Below are positions 39,470 to 49,545 of a stretch of DNA of 64,000 bases, in pieces (positions within the stretch are counted from its first letter, which is position 1; the number at the start of each line of letters is the position of its first letter). Location of the stretch: contig OY969783.1 in NCBI GenBank assembly GCA_963702995.1, positions 1,054,001 to 1,118,000 on the forward strand. The letters are read 5' to 3'. The notes under the pieces were generated by a model. It saw nothing but the letters and a program-made list of their open reading frames with translations, was not told the origin of the DNA and did not search any database. This DNA is from MFD04580-c1 sp963702995. GTDB taxonomy: Bacteria > Planctomycetota > Phycisphaerae > Tepidisphaerales > Tepidisphaeraceae. The position numbers were made by a program, and so were the translations under genes.

Positions 39470-41266
39470 ATGGAAGCAATCGCAACTCGCTATCGTACCC
39501 ACACCTGTGGCCAGCTCCGCAAGATGGAGGTCGGGCATGAAGTCCGGCTCGCCGGCTGGGTTCACCTCTACCGCGATCACGGGGGGCTCGTCTTTGTTGA
39601 CCTGCGCGACCGGGACGGCCTCACCCAGCTCGTCTTCGACGCCGACACCTGCGGGCAGGCCACCCACGACGAATCGCGCAAGCTGCGCAGCGAGTGGGTC
39701 GTCTGCATCACCGGCGTCGTCGCCGCCCGGCGCGAACAGGACATCAACCCCAAGATGGCCACGGGCGAGATCGACGTCCGCGTGAAGTCGATGGAGATCT
39801 TGACCGTCTCGCCGACGCCGCCCTTCACGCCCGACGCGCACGAAGCGGTCAACGAGGACAAGCGCCTCCAGTTCCGCTACATCGACCTGAGGCGGCCGGA
39901 GATGCAGCAGACGCTGCGCACCCGCTACAACGTCACGCGGATCATGCGCGACTACCTCGGCGACCTGGGCTTCTGGGAGATCGAAACGCCCATGCTCACC
40001 AAGAGCACGCCTGAAGGCGCGCGCGACTTCATCGTCCCCTCCCGATTCCAGCCGGGGCACTTTTACGCCCTGCCGCAATCGCCGCAGCTCTTCAAGCAGT
40101 TGCTCATGGTCGGCGGCTGCGACAAGTACATGCAGATCGTCCGCTGCTTCCGCGATGAAGACCCCCGCGCCGACCGGCAGGCCGAGTTCACCCAGCTCGA
40201 CGTGGAGATGAGCTTCATCGACGTCCAGGACATCACCGCGGTGATGGAGGGGCTCATCCGCCGGATCTGGAAGGAGATCCTTGGCAAAGGGGTCCTCGAC
40301 CCGATCCGGCAGATGGAATATGACGAGGCGATGAGCCGCTACGGCTCCGACCGGCCCGACCTGCGATACGGCCTGGAGCTGACGGACATCACCGACATCG
40401 CCCACGGGACGGAGTTTGGCGTCTTTAAGAGCGCCGCGATGGTTAAGGCCGTCGTCGTCCCCGGCGGCGCCAAGCTGACCCGCAAGGAGACCGACGCCCT
40501 GGCCGAATGGGCCAAGGGGTTTGGCGCCAAGGGATTGGCGGTCACGAAGGTGACGGCCGCCGGGTTTGACACGGGCGTGGCCAAGTTCATCCAGCCCGTC
40601 GCGGCGAAGCTGATCGAACGGACCGGCGCGAAGGAGGGGGACCTGATCTGCTTCGCGGCCGATCGGCCGAAGGTCGTTCACAAGGTCCTGGGCGAGCTGC
40701 GCCTCAAGATGGCGAAAGACCTTCAGCTCCAGCCGTCGATGGAGTACGCGTGGCTGTGGGTCGTGAACTTCCCGCTGTTCGAATACGACGAGGAAGATAA
40801 GCGGTACGTCAGCACGCACCACCCCTTCACCGCGCCGCGGGACGAAGACCTGGCCAAGCTCGACAGCCGCGACCGCGAAGTCGTGGAGTCGATCAAGAGC
40901 AAGGCCTACGACATCGTCTGCAACGGCTCCGAGGTGGGCGGCGGGAGCATCCGTATCCACCGGATGGACATCCAGCAGAAGATCTTCTCGCTGCTGGGGA
41001 TCGACGCCGAGGCGCAGAAGGTGAAGTTCGGCTTCCTGCTCGATGCCCTGCAGTACGGCGCCCCGCCGCACGGCGGGATCGCGCTGGGCCTGGACCGGCT
41101 GGTGATGACGCTGCGGGGCATCACGAACATCCGCGACGTGATCGCCTTCCCCAAGACCCAGAGCGGCGCCGACCTGATGTGCGGCGCCCCGTCGCTCATC
41201 GACGACCGCCAGTTGAAGGAGGCGAACATCCGCGCCATCCTCCCCCCGCCGAAAGCCGAGGCGTAG
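39470..41266 (+). CDS. aspS: Aspartate-tRNA ligase
   Basis: 598 residues, bacterial class II AspRS. OB-fold anticodon domain (EVRLAGWVHLYRDHGGLVFVDLRDRDGLTQLV), motif 2 CFRDEDPRADRQAEFTQLD, the bacterial GAD insertion (residues ~310-410) and motif 3 (GGIALGLDRLVM). QSPQLFKQ and flipping-loop residues are typical. ATG at 39470; a longer upstream frame lacks similarity. Whether it is discriminating (Asp only) or also serves Asn-tRNA cannot be judged without alignment. Flanked by two glycosidase genes. Confidence 0.95.
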   Translation: MEAIATRYRTHTCGQLRKMEVGHEVRLAGWVHLYRDHGGLVFVDLRDRDGLTQLVFDADTCGQATHDESRKLRSEWVVCITGVVAARREQDINPKMATGEIDVRVKSMEILTVSPTPPFTPDAHEAVNEDKRLQFRYIDLRRPEMQQTLRTRYNVTRIMRDYLGDLGFWEIETPMLTKSTPEGARDFIVPSRFQPGHFYALPQSPQLFKQLLMVGGCDKYMQIVRCFRDEDPRADRQAEFTQLDVEMSFIDVQDITAVMEGLIRRIWKEILGKGVLDPIRQMEYDEAMSRYGSDRPDLRYGLELTDITDIAHGTEFGVFKSAAMVKAVVVPGGAKLTRKETDALAEWAKGFGAKGLAVTKVTAAGFDTGVAKFIQPVAAKLIERTGAKEGDLICFAADRPKVVHKVLGELRLKMAKDLQLQPSMEYAWLWVVNFPLFEYDEEDKRYVSTHHPFTAPRDEDLAKLDSRDREVVESIKSKAYDIVCNGSEVGGGSIRIHRMDIQQKIFSLLGIDAEAQKVKFGFLLDALQYGAPPHGGIALGLDRLVMTLRGITNIRDVIAFPKTQSGADLMCGAPSLIDDRQLKEANIRAILPPPKAEA

Positions 41267-41315
41267 CGTGGGCAGGGCCGCCGCGACGAACTTGATCCGT
41301 CCATCGCCCGCGGCG

Positions 41316-42434
41316 ATGCCCCGGCTGACGTTCATCGTCACGGTCATTCTAATCGCGGGCGCGTGTGGGGCCGCCTCCGCCGAGGAGCCCTCGACCCAGC
41401 CCGCGGCCGCGGCGCTCGATTGGGTTCAAACGAGCGACGACAAAGCGCACTTCGTCCTGGCCGCGTCGCACCAGCGAATGGTCGCATGGGGCTTCAATTA
41501 CGACCATGACGACTCCGGCCGCCTGCTCGAAGAGTACTGGGCGGACGAGTGGGGAGCGGTGGCCCGGGACTTCAAAGAGATGAGGTTGCTTGGGGGAAAT
41601 ACGGTCCGCGTCCACCTGCAACTCGGCCGCTTCATGGAGGCGGCCGACCGGCCGCACGCCGACAACCTCCGCCGCCTGCGCGATCTCGTGCACCTTGCCG
41701 AAATGACGGGCCTCTACCTCGACGTCACCGGCCTGGGTTGCTACCGCCGCAAGGACGTGCCGCCCTGGTACGACGCGCTCGGCGAGGCCGATCGCTGGGC
41801 CGTCCAGGCCCGTTTCTGGAAGGCGGTCGCCGGCGTCTGCCGGGACAGCCCCTCGATCTTCTGCTACGACCTGATGAACGAGCCGGTCCTTGGCGGCGGT
41901 GAAGGGAAGGCGGACTGGCTCCCCGGAGCGCCGCTTGGCGGGATGCAGTTCGTCCAGCGGATCACCATCGCCCCGAGCGGCCGCTCCGACCAGGAGATCG
42001 CCCGGGCGTGGGTGGCGACGCTCGCGGCCGCCATCCGAACGGTGGACGGCCGCCACATGATCACCGTCGGGGTCATCCCCTGGTCGCAGGTCTTCAAAGG
42101 GGCCAAGCCGCTGTTCTACGCACCCGAGGTGGGTGGCCCGCTGGACTTCGTGAGCATCCACTTCTATCCCAAGACGGTCCCGCTGGAAGAATCGCTGGCG
42201 GTGCTCGATGTCTATCGCGTCGGAAAGCCCCTGGTGATCGAGGAGATCTTCCCGCTCGGCGCGGGGATCGACCAGACTGCGGCCTTCATCGAGCGATCGC
42301 GGCCGACGGTCGATGGCTTTATCAGCTTCTACTGGGGAAAGACGATCCAAGAAAATCGTCGGAAGAAGGACGTGACCGGCGAGATCACCGCGACCTGGTT
42401 GGAGCGGTTCAGCGCAATGGCGCCAGGCAAGTGA
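41316..42434 (+). CDS. Secreted GH5-like glycoside hydrolase
   Basis: 372 residues. Signal peptide (PRLTFIVTVILIAGACGAASA). Cellulase-fold barrel: RMVAWGFNYDH near strand 1, GGNTVRVHLQL, the proton donor in IFCYDLMNEPVLG (NEP) and the nucleophile in PLVIEEIFPLG (strand 7), plus GFISFYWGKT. The NEP and EE pair define clan GH-A. Substrate not deducible (mannan or beta-glucan likely). Start at 41316 because the upstream 16 residues before the signal peptide overlap the aspS 3' end and look noncoding. Confidence 0.85.
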   Translation: MPRLTFIVTVILIAGACGAASAEEPSTQPAAAALDWVQTSDDKAHFVLAASHQRMVAWGFNYDHDDSGRLLEEYWADEWGAVARDFKEMRLLGGNTVRVHLQLGRFMEAADRPHADNLRRLRDLVHLAEMTGLYLDVTGLGCYRRKDVPPWYDALGEADRWAVQARFWKAVAGVCRDSPSIFCYDLMNEPVLGGGEGKADWLPGAPLGGMQFVQRITIAPSGRSDQEIARAWVATLAAAIRTVDGRHMITVGVIPWSQVFKGAKPLFYAPEVGGPLDFVSIHFYPKTVPLEESLAVLDVYRVGKPLVIEEIFPLGAGIDQTAAFIERSRPTVDGFISFYWGKTIQENRRKKDVTGEITATWLERFSAMAPGK

Positions 42435-42543
42435 GGAATTGCGGGGCACAGTGGTCGCCGACGTAGTTCACTCTGTCGCTCCCGGAGGCGCGGTTCAGGC
42501 GTGATGGCTGGAACTTTACGCAACAGGGTGCGTCTCACCGGGC

Positions 42544-43176
42544 ATGACAAATAGCACCCCCCGATACCTCGTGGCGATGTTGGCCGGCCTCTTCGCAACC
42601 TGCGTCGTGGTTCACGCCGATGAGCGCTCTCCGAAAGACGCCCCTGGCAAAGAGCCGATCGATGTTCGCGCCCTTCTTGAGAAGGGCCAGGCAGCCGGGG
42701 CGATGCCGCGGGACATGGTCGTGCGGCTGAGTGCGTGCCTGGGAGAGACAGACGAAACCGCGCCGGCGGATAAAGCACCGAAACTCCTCGTCGAAACGTG
42801 GGAATTCACGCCCAACCAGGTTCATCGCGTCGTCGTCAAATACAAAGACGGCCAGCCTGTTTATGACCGCGTCGAGTCGCACCCGTTTGATTCCAGAAAC
42901 TTCTGCAAGGATCTGCTCGACGGGAAGGCGATCGAGACACGAGCCCGAAAGGGAAAGGGCCCCGAAACCGCTTTCGTGGGGACCGCCTACCACCGAGGCT
43001 CACGCGTGATCGAAGTCGTGTGGCAAGGGAAAACGGTTTTAGCGCTCCTGGAAACAAACGGCGCGTTTTTGTCTCTCTTCAAGGAATCCGATGCCCGCGC
43101 TTTCGGTGCTCTGTATGAGCGGCTAGCGAACCAGGCCCGCAGCCAATTCAAGGCTAAGGCTGAACAGGACAAGTAG
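42544..43176 (+). CDS. Secreted protein of unknown function
   Basis: 210 residues. N-terminal signal peptide (YLVAMLAGLFATCVVVHA). The mature part has VVVKYKDGQPVYDRVESHPFD and GSRVIEVVWQGKTVLALLE, with mixed alpha/beta appearance, no Cys motifs and a Lys-rich end. No family recognised. Codon use is a little less GC-biased than neighbours. It stands alone between the GH5 and pyruvate kinase genes. Confidence 0.7.
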   Translation: MTNSTPRYLVAMLAGLFATCVVVHADERSPKDAPGKEPIDVRALLEKGQAAGAMPRDMVVRLSACLGETDETAPADKAPKLLVETWEFTPNQVHRVVVKYKDGQPVYDRVESHPFDSRNFCKDLLDGKAIETRARKGKGPETAFVGTAYHRGSRVIEVVWQGKTVLALLETNGAFLSLFKESDARAFGALYERLANQARSQFKAKAEQDK

Positions 43177-43460
43177 CCGCGGTCTACCTATCTTCGACTG
43201 GGCTTCCGGCGTTACGATCACCTGCGCGTGCCGGCAAACTTTCGTGGGACGGACCACTCGGATGCCGGCGAGTCGCAGGCACGTCGCCCGTATCGATCTC
43301 GGCGACGCCAACGAACCGCGGACCGCGCAAAAGCCGGTCCAGCGCTCCTTCGTCATCCCCGGCTGGCGTTCCGCGGCCGGCACCGTAAGATCATTCCGGC
43401 CGGGGCGACCGCGAAGCGAACCAGAACCCATGGGACCGGGGCCGCGAGGAGTTGGCGCTC

Positions 43461-45019
43461 ATGATCCGTACTAAGATTGTGGCAACGATGGGCCCGGCGT
43501 GCGGGACCGTCGAAACCCTGGTGCGCCTGTTCGAGGCGGGCGTTGACGTGTGTCGGCTCAACTTCTCCCATGGAGAGCTTGGCGGCCACGCCGTCATGCT
43601 GAAGCTGATCCGCGAGGCGGCCGCCCGGTTCGGCCAGCCGGTGGCGATCCTTGGCGACCTGGGCGGGCCCAAGATCCGCCTGGGCAAGGTCGCCGACCAT
43701 GACAACTCCGGCGGCATGCCCATCGACGTCGGCGACGAGCTGATCATCCAGCGCGAATCGATCGTCGGCCAGGGGCGGCGCGTCAGCACCACCTACGAGC
43801 AGTTTGTCGATGACGTGCAGATCGGCGAGCGGGTCATGATCGAAGACGGGCTCCTCCGCTTCGTCTGCACCGACAAGACCGCCTCCGAGCTCCGCTGCAA
43901 CTGCACGGCGGGCGGGATCCTCAAGAGCTCCAAAGGCATCAACCTGCCGACGTCGCGAGTGACGGTCCCCTCGATCACCGATCGGGATTGGGAATGCGTT
44001 GACTGGGCGATCGACAACGACCTGGACTACCTCGCCCTCTCCTTCGTCCGCAAAGCCGATGACCTGAAAATGCTCCGCTGGCAGCTCCAGCGTCGGCACA
44101 GCCCGATCCACATGATCGCCAAGATCGAGAAGGCCGAGGCGCTCCGCGAGATCGATCAGATCATCGACGCGGCCGATGGCGTGATGGTCGCCCGCGGCGA
44201 CCTCGGCGTGGAGATGGACCTCGCCCAGGTCCCGATCATCCAGAAAGACCTGGTCCGCAAGTGCCGCCGAGCAGGCAAGCCGGTTATCGTCGCGACCCAG
44301 ATGCTCCAGAGCATGATCGAGCAGTCCTCCCCCACCCGGGCGGAGGTCAGCGACGTCGCCAACGCGATCATCGACGGGGCGGACGCCCTGATGCTCAGCG
44401 CCGAAACCTCGGTCGGCAAGTTCCCGCTCCTGGCCGTCCACACGATGACGCACGTGTCGGAAGTGACCGAAGAATACCTGGCCAACACCGAAGAGGTGCA
44501 TACCCCGACGGCGCCGAAGGTGGACACGACGCTTCCGGCCGCCGCATTCGCGCGGGCGCGTGGCGGATCGCACAGGACATCAAGGCCAAGCTCGTTTACG
44601 TCTGGAGCCAGACGGGCGCGACGGCGCGCGTCTTCTCCAAGCATCGGTTCTCGGTGCCGATCCTGGCGCTGTCCAGCGACGAGCGGGTCGTGCGAAAGAT
44701 GGCGCTCGATTACGGCGTGATCCCCCTGCACCGGATGCCCGAAGGGGACATGGGGACGCTTATCGCCAACGCCGACGAACTGGTCCGGGAAGGAAAGTAC
44801 GCGGCCCCGGGCGACCGGATCGTGATCGTCGCCGGCTGGTCGCCGGCGATGCCCAATACGATGAACGGGATTATCATCCACACGGTCGGGGAAAAGTGGG
44901 CGATCGTCCGCCCGGCCGCCGAATTGCGCGGCGGGCAGCCGCTGCCCCCAACTTCGTCCAACGGGGACGGGCCGCCGAAGGCCGCCCCCAAGCCGCCCGA
45001 GCCGGTGCCGGTCGGCTGA
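43461..45019 (+). CDS. pyk: Pyruvate kinase (frameshifted)
   Basis: Final ATP-forming step of glycolysis. ATG 43461 (MIRTKIVATMGPACGT, after GAGGAG). Motifs: RLNFSHGELGGH, ILGDLGGPKIRLGKV, active-site IAKIEKAEALREIDQII, GVMVARGDLGVEM, MLQSMIEQSSPTRAEVSDVANAI. The C-terminal allosteric domain follows in another frame (QDIKAKLVYVWSQTGATARV; NGIIIHTVGEKWAIV). One base appears missing at the GGG of 44554-44556. The corrected length is ~519 residues, including a Pro-rich tail of ~25. Likely an assembly error in an essential gene. Confidence 0.93.
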
Positions 45020-45095
45020 CCGGGCGGGCCGGCGCCGAAGCTCCATCGGGGCCGGCATCAGGCTTGGCTCAAACGTCACAAGGACGCCACGTTCG

Positions 45096-46006
45096 ATGGC
45101 AAAAGCCGCCCCTGACACCCCAGGCACCGCCCTCTCACTCCGTGCGCACCGTCATGCGGGCTGGGGTGCTGCCCTGGCCTTAATGGGGGCTCTTGCCCAG
45201 GGCGGCTGCTCGACCGGCCCCGGCGCGAACGACGGCGAGCCACTCCCGCGCCCGCTGGCGCGGGACACGCTCAAGCTGGCCGAGCCCGCAACGTGGTATG
45301 CCAGGCCCGCGGCCGCGAGCGTCAGCAGTTCGGAGTTCGACGCGCTCTGGCAGGCGTGCATCAAGGCGTCCCGCGGCCGCGGGTTCACGCCGGACCAACA
45401 CAACTTCCGCGGCGGCGTCCTGACCACCCTTCCCCTCATCTCCAAGCAGGCGGCCGAGCTCTGGAAGAGCGACGTGATCACCACGGATGACCTGGCCAAC
45501 AGCTCCCTTTCGACGCTGCGCCGAACAATTCGATTCCAGATTCGCCACCTGGAGAACGGCTCCTACGGCTGCGAGCCGAAGGTACTGGTCGAACGGTTTT
45601 CCATGGTGGAGCACCGGATCACCTCGGCGACGCAATACCGCGACATCTTCACGCTCTCGCCGCAGGACATTCGCCGGGAAAAAGATCGCGAGCGCGACCC
45701 TACGATGGCCCTCTCGACGCCGCCGCTCTACTGGTACCCGATCGGGCGCGACACGGCATTGGAGCGGGCGGTCGCGGACGACGTCGCGCGGCTCCTCCAC
45801 ACGACCGCGGGCGGGCCGCTCCCGCCTGAAGCGCGTCCGACATCGGCCCGGCCCCCTACGCGATGGTCGGCTCGGAGCCGCCTGACCTGCTCGCGCCGGC
45901 GACGACTGAACCGTCCAACTCCCCGGTCGCTCCGTCCGCGCCGGCATCGACCGAGCCGACGGGCGCGGCCCCCGCGGCGACGGCGCCGGCGGCCCAGGCG
46001 ATATGA
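45096..46006 (+). CDS. Lipoprotein of unknown function (frameshifted)
   Basis: Begins MAKAAPDTPGTALSLRAHRH; lipobox ALMGALAQGGCST (Cys ~38). The core is helical with paired motifs FDALWQACIKASRGRGFTPDQ and LRRTIRFQIRHLENGSYGCE. After one missing base near 45835 the reading continues DIGPAPYAMVGSEPPDLLAP into a Thr/Pro/Ala-rich tail ending at 46006. The corrected length is ~303 residues. No family recognised. Downstream of pyk, convergent with mqnA. Confidence 0.65.
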
Positions 46007-46889
46007 GCCCGGCCGGAACGGCATCCCCTTCCACCTCGCCATAGACCCGCAGGGGCCGGGCGGCGCTTCGATGGCGCCATGACGGGCCGCCAGCGTGTGG
46101 AACAGGCGGATCGCCTCCAAGTGTGCAGGCCCGACGTCGAACTTCAGGTATTCCGTGAGGTATCGGCGCGCCGTCTCGGCCGGCCAGCCGCGCGGCGAGC
46201 CGAAGCGGGCGATGATCTCGTCCACATGGCGAAGGCCGTCGCGCTTGGCCGATTCAAGCTGATCCGGCAACGATCCGAGATCGACTCCGGGCCGGGCGGT
46301 CCATGCCGCGAAGACAAACGGGCGCCCGGTCAGCGACTTCCACGCCTCACCCAGATCCAGTTGAAATGGCATCCGGTGGTAGGGGGCGAGCCCGGGGTCA
46401 TCGCAGATGACCTTGTCGCCGATGAGAAGGGTCGCAACGCCGCTGCCGGCGCGGGGCGGCCGCCCCGGCCAGGTCGCAAAGGTCCTGAAACTCGGGCTTC
46501 AGCCCGAATCGCTCGGCCAGGATCACCCGCGCCAGCGCGACCGAGGTATGGCTGTCGGTGTCGCAAGCGACCCGGCGCGTCAGCTCGAAGGGGGCCTCGC
46601 TGAACAGCCGCACGGTAAGCGTGGGGCCATCACAGCCGATCCCACCGACCGGGATGACTTCCAACCCCGCCATTCGCTGATAATCGATGACGGGGAGCAA
46701 CGCGACGTCAAACCGCCCTTCTTTGAGCCCGCGAAGCAGGCGGGAGGGGATGTCCAGGCGCAAGTCAACGGTCGAGCTTCGCTCCAGTCCAAAAATGAGC
46801 GGTTTCGCGTTGAGGAAGCTGACGCTGCCTACCCGCAGCCGCGTGGCGTGGGCAACGTTCGATCGGGGCAGGTTCGAATCAGGTCGCAT
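45728..46889 (-). CDS. mqnA: Chorismate dehydratase MqnA, futalosine menaquinone pathway (frameshifted)
   Basis: MqnA forms 3-enolpyruvylbenzoate from chorismate. ATG 46889. The N-terminus LRVGSVSFLNAKPLIFGLE is the family signature (RxGxVxYxNxxPL), followed by GRFDVALLPVIDYQRM. An extra base in the G4 run at 46453-46456 breaks the frame; correction yields ATLLIGDKVICDDPGLAPYH, then FQLDLGEAWKSLTGRPFVFAAW. MqnA normally ends near 280-290 residues, i.e. about 46010-46060. No stop occurs there, and the open frame runs to 45728 across the end of the convergent lipoprotein gene, so the last ~100 residues are doubtful. Confidence 0.85.
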
Positions 46890-47059
46890 GGTGGAACGAT
46901 ACGGATCGAGAGGCGAGCGCACCAGATTTCACACTTTTCAATCACTCCAAAGGAGCCGCTCCGCCGTAACCCGCGCTCGGCTGGCGGGGCGTACGGCGGA
47001 GCGGCATAAGGGCGTCAACCGGACGTTACCGACGCCCACCCGCGCGATGGGAGGGCGCG

Positions 47060-48238
47060 TCAGTTATCGGACACCGCGTTCCGCTCCTGAGCCATGCGGC
47101 GCCAGCGCGTGGGCGTGAGCCCCGTCGCCTGCTTGAAGCGGCTCGTGAAGTGGCTCTGGTGGGCGAACCCGCAGCTCTTGGCGATCTGGACGAGTTCCTT
47201 CTCCCCCGAAAGGAGCTCCGCCTTGGCGTCGTGAATCTGGCAGTTCAGCATGAATTGCTTGGGTGTCAAACCGAGGAGTTCCGTGAAGCGACGGTGGAAG
47301 TGGAACGGGCTCAGATTGACGGTCCGGGAGATCTCGGTCAGTGTCGGCCCGCGGCTGAACTGTTCGCTCATGAACTTCATGGCGGGGATAAGCCGCGAGA
47401 TCTCCGGGTCGGCCTGAAAATCGGCGGCCTTGACGGTCGCCCACTCGTTGCAGTCGGGCTGGAGGCAGAAGAACGTCACGGGCCCATCGGAAAGGGCCGG
47501 GTAATGCCGGTACGTCACCTGGCGGAAGACCCAGTGGTCGCCATGCGAGTCGGGGAGCTGGAGCCGGTCGGCGGTGAATGGATGGCCGTTGAGGCCGTGC
47601 ATCTGCTTGCGGGCGTACTCGCCGAGCTGCGACCGAAGCCGTTCGTCAAGCATCGACCATGCCCGTTCCGCGAGCTGGGGGCGAAGCTTCTCATCGACGA
47701 TCGCGATGGAAAGCGGCGGCCGCTCCATCATCCGCCCGCGCCCCGACCGCGTGGGCCGCATCGGGACGTGGTTGCCCTCGTCAAACTTCCGGCAGGATTC
47801 CGCAAGTTTGGCGAGGTCCGCCTTGCTGAAATCGCCCTGTTCCTCGGTTCGGAAGACATGCACCGCACCGGGGTATCCCGGCAGGACGGGCGCTTCCAGC
47901 GGAATCGCGGCCGCATAGCGCAGGGCGGCCGGAGTCATCACTTCCCGAAAGAACGCGCTCTGGGTGAAGGTGTCGCCATCCCAACAGTCGTGCGCGTTGA
48001 CAGGCTCGCCACGGACGATCGACTGCCAGGTGAGCCGGTCTTCAGCGTGGAGCCCGCTGGCATAGGCCTTCAGGAGCGACTCAGAGACGTTGGCCGGCTG
48101 GACGATCTGCAGGTCGCCGCGCGGCAACGTGGTGACCACGAAGCACTGTGCGAACGGGATGCTCTTGCGTAACGAATCGAGAAGATGACGGCTGGCAGTT
48201 TGATCACGAACAGATGAATTCACGATGGGGCCCACCAC
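47060..48238 (-). CDS. AraC-family transcriptional regulator
   Basis: 392 residues from a GTG at 48238 (GAGG 7 bases upstream). The C-terminal ~100 residues hold the double helix-turn-helix: LTEISRTVNLSPFHFHRRFTELLGLTPKQF and LVQIAKSCGFAHQSHFTSRFKQATGLTPTRWR. The N-terminal ~270 residues look like a PAS/GAF-type sensor (FVVTTLPRGDLQIVQPAN, EDRLTWQSIVRGEPVNA) plus a second segment; no cupin motif. Target genes unknown, nothing divergent nearby. Confidence 0.9.
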   Translation of the reverse strand: MVGPIVNSSVRDQTASRHLLDSLRKSIPFAQCFVVTTLPRGDLQIVQPANVSESLLKAYASGLHAEDRLTWQSIVRGEPVNAHDCWDGDTFTQSAFFREVMTPAALRYAAAIPLEAPVLPGYPGAVHVFRTEEQGDFSKADLAKLAESCRKFDEGNHVPMRPTRSGRGRMMERPPLSIAIVDEKLRPQLAERAWSMLDERLRSQLGEYARKQMHGLNGHPFTADRLQLPDSHGDHWVFRQVTYRHYPALSDGPVTFFCLQPDCNEWATVKAADFQADPEISRLIPAMKFMSEQFSRGPTLTEISRTVNLSPFHFHRRFTELLGLTPKQFMLNCQIHDAKAELLSGEKELVQIAKSCGFAHQSHFTSRFKQATGLTPTRWRRMAQERNAVSDN

Positions 48239-48648
48239 AAAACGACCTCTGGTTTTTGCACACAACTACGTCGATGACAGACTTGTAGTACGTCTCGAAA
48301 CAGTGGAAGGTTGGGTCGAATAGCAAAGAAAATGTACGATCTCAAGGGTCCCAATACAAATTTCCGCGACGACAAGCGGGCTCTACTTTCGGGACCGGGC
48401 GCCGAGGCGCCCTGGTGCCGATCGCAGGGCGAAACACGGCGGTCGCGCCCGTCCGGCGGCCGCGATGATTCCGAAAAACAACGTCGGTCGCGGCCCAGGT
48501 TCGGCTCGCGCTGCCGCGCGACAACATTCACGCGTCACCGGCACAAAGCGCCCCGTCTGACACGACAGGTTTTGAGGGGTTTTCGGCGGCCGCCTGGGGT
48601 TGCACGGACTCCCCAGCGCACGGCACGGCAGTTGTTTCATCGCCGGCG
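48239..48648. other. Intergenic region between araC-like gene and a small ORF
   Basis: 410 bases. A perfect hairpin GGGCGCC-GA-GGCGCCC lies at 48397-48412. Local AT-rich stretches near 48290-48360 could host a promoter, but no clear -35/-10 pair is seen. Reading frames are not convincing. Confidence 0.45.
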
Positions 48649-48762
48649 ATGACCCGCATCTACACCGTCAGCCCGCTCGCTTACCTCAACCACCGCTTGA
48701 GCTGGGACAAAAAACTGCGGATCGCCTTCCTGGCGATGATCACGTTCGCGGCCCTCTGCTGA
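48649..48762 (+). CDS. Small membrane protein, 37 residues (candidate)
   Basis: ATG 48649 to TGA 48760-48762. The peptide starts MTRIYTVSPLAYLNHRL, then SWDKKLRIAFLAMITFAALC: a basic motif before one hydrophobic segment of ~14 residues. Codons show good third-position GC, unlike flanking DNA. No clear ribosome site upstream. It could be a small anchored peptide or the remnant of a larger gene. Confidence 0.4.
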   Translation: MTRIYTVSPLAYLNHRLSWDKKLRIAFLAMITFAALC

Positions 48763-48843
48763 TGATCGAGAATGAAGCCTCGGCGGGGACAAGCGTCCAA
48801 CGTTAACAAAGCCAAGGTGATCGCCGCATGACGGCCGCCCCGA

Positions 48844-49392
48844 TCAACCGGGCTCAGTTGAGCCGGGGCCGGGCGTTGCCGGGGCCGAGGGGTCAACCCG
48901 TCCTTCGCGGCTCACGCCATAGATATGCAGTTGATGAGAAAGGGGGTCGAAGCCGTGCTCCCGGCAGATCTCGTCCCTTAGCCGACGCACCTTTTCGCTG
49001 CTGAACTCGATGACCTTCCCCGTTTCAATACAGATGAGGTAGTCGTGCGTCTGGCGGCCGACGATCACCTCGTAATGGCTCTTCTTGTTGTCGAAGAAAA
49101 CCTGCTTAAGGATGCCCGCATCCTGGAGGTGACTAAGGGTCCGGTACGCGGTCGCGCGGCTGACCTGATGGCCGAGGATCTCGAGGTCCCGCACGAGCTG
49201 ATCAGCCTCGAACAGCGCGTCCTTTCTCAATACCGCGTCAAGGATCATCGCCCGCTCGGGCGTGAACTTCAGTTGCTGCCCATGAAGATATCGCCGGAAG
49301 ATGGCGCAAACCGGCTCGTAGGGGAGGGTGTCGCTTCTGGCTCCGCTTGCCGCTTTCGGCAGGCCAGGGAGGATATGCGGGCCGTCGGCCAT
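48844..49392 (-). CDS. Fur-family metalloregulator
   Basis: 182 residues. Winged-helix DNA-binding domain (KFTPERAMILDAVLRKDALFEADQL, VSRATAYRTLSHLQDAGIL) and dimerisation domain with metal-binding HDYLICIETGKVIEF, including the His/Glu ligands. The C-terminal CxxC structural zinc pair of classical Fur is absent, since the C-terminus is Ser/Pro-rich. Could be Fur, PerR or a zinc regulator. An N-terminal 25-residue extension precedes the family start. No obvious Fur box seen in the local upstream DNA. Confidence 0.9.
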   Translation of the reverse strand: MADGPHILPGLPKAASGARSDTLPYEPVCAIFRRYLHGQQLKFTPERAMILDAVLRKDALFEADQLVRDLEILGHQVSRATAYRTLSHLQDAGILKQVFFDNKKSHYEVIVGRQTHDYLICIETGKVIEFSSEKVRRLRDEICREHGFDPLSHQLHIYGVSREGRVDPSAPATPGPGSTEPG

Positions 49393-49545
49393 AGGCTCGG
49401 GCCACTGTAGCGCGTTGCCGTCAAGCGGGCAAACAGGGCCGAAGCTTTGGCGACCGGCGGCCGACCCCTTGAGGGGCTCTGGTCGGGGCGGCTCCAGACC
49501 GCGCGATCATCATTGCCTACACTTAGCCGCGTGTCGTCCGACAAA

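Noticed and set aside
39407..41347. 646-codon minus-strand ORF opposite aspS
   Set aside because: Shadow frame produced by GC-rich codon bias; aspS on the plus strand has full family similarity.
43461..45019. Programmed frameshift in pyruvate kinase and other split genes
   Set aside because: Breaks are at varied sites without slippery heptamers and go in both directions; assembly indels explain them better. Only the IS3 A7 site is accepted as programmed.
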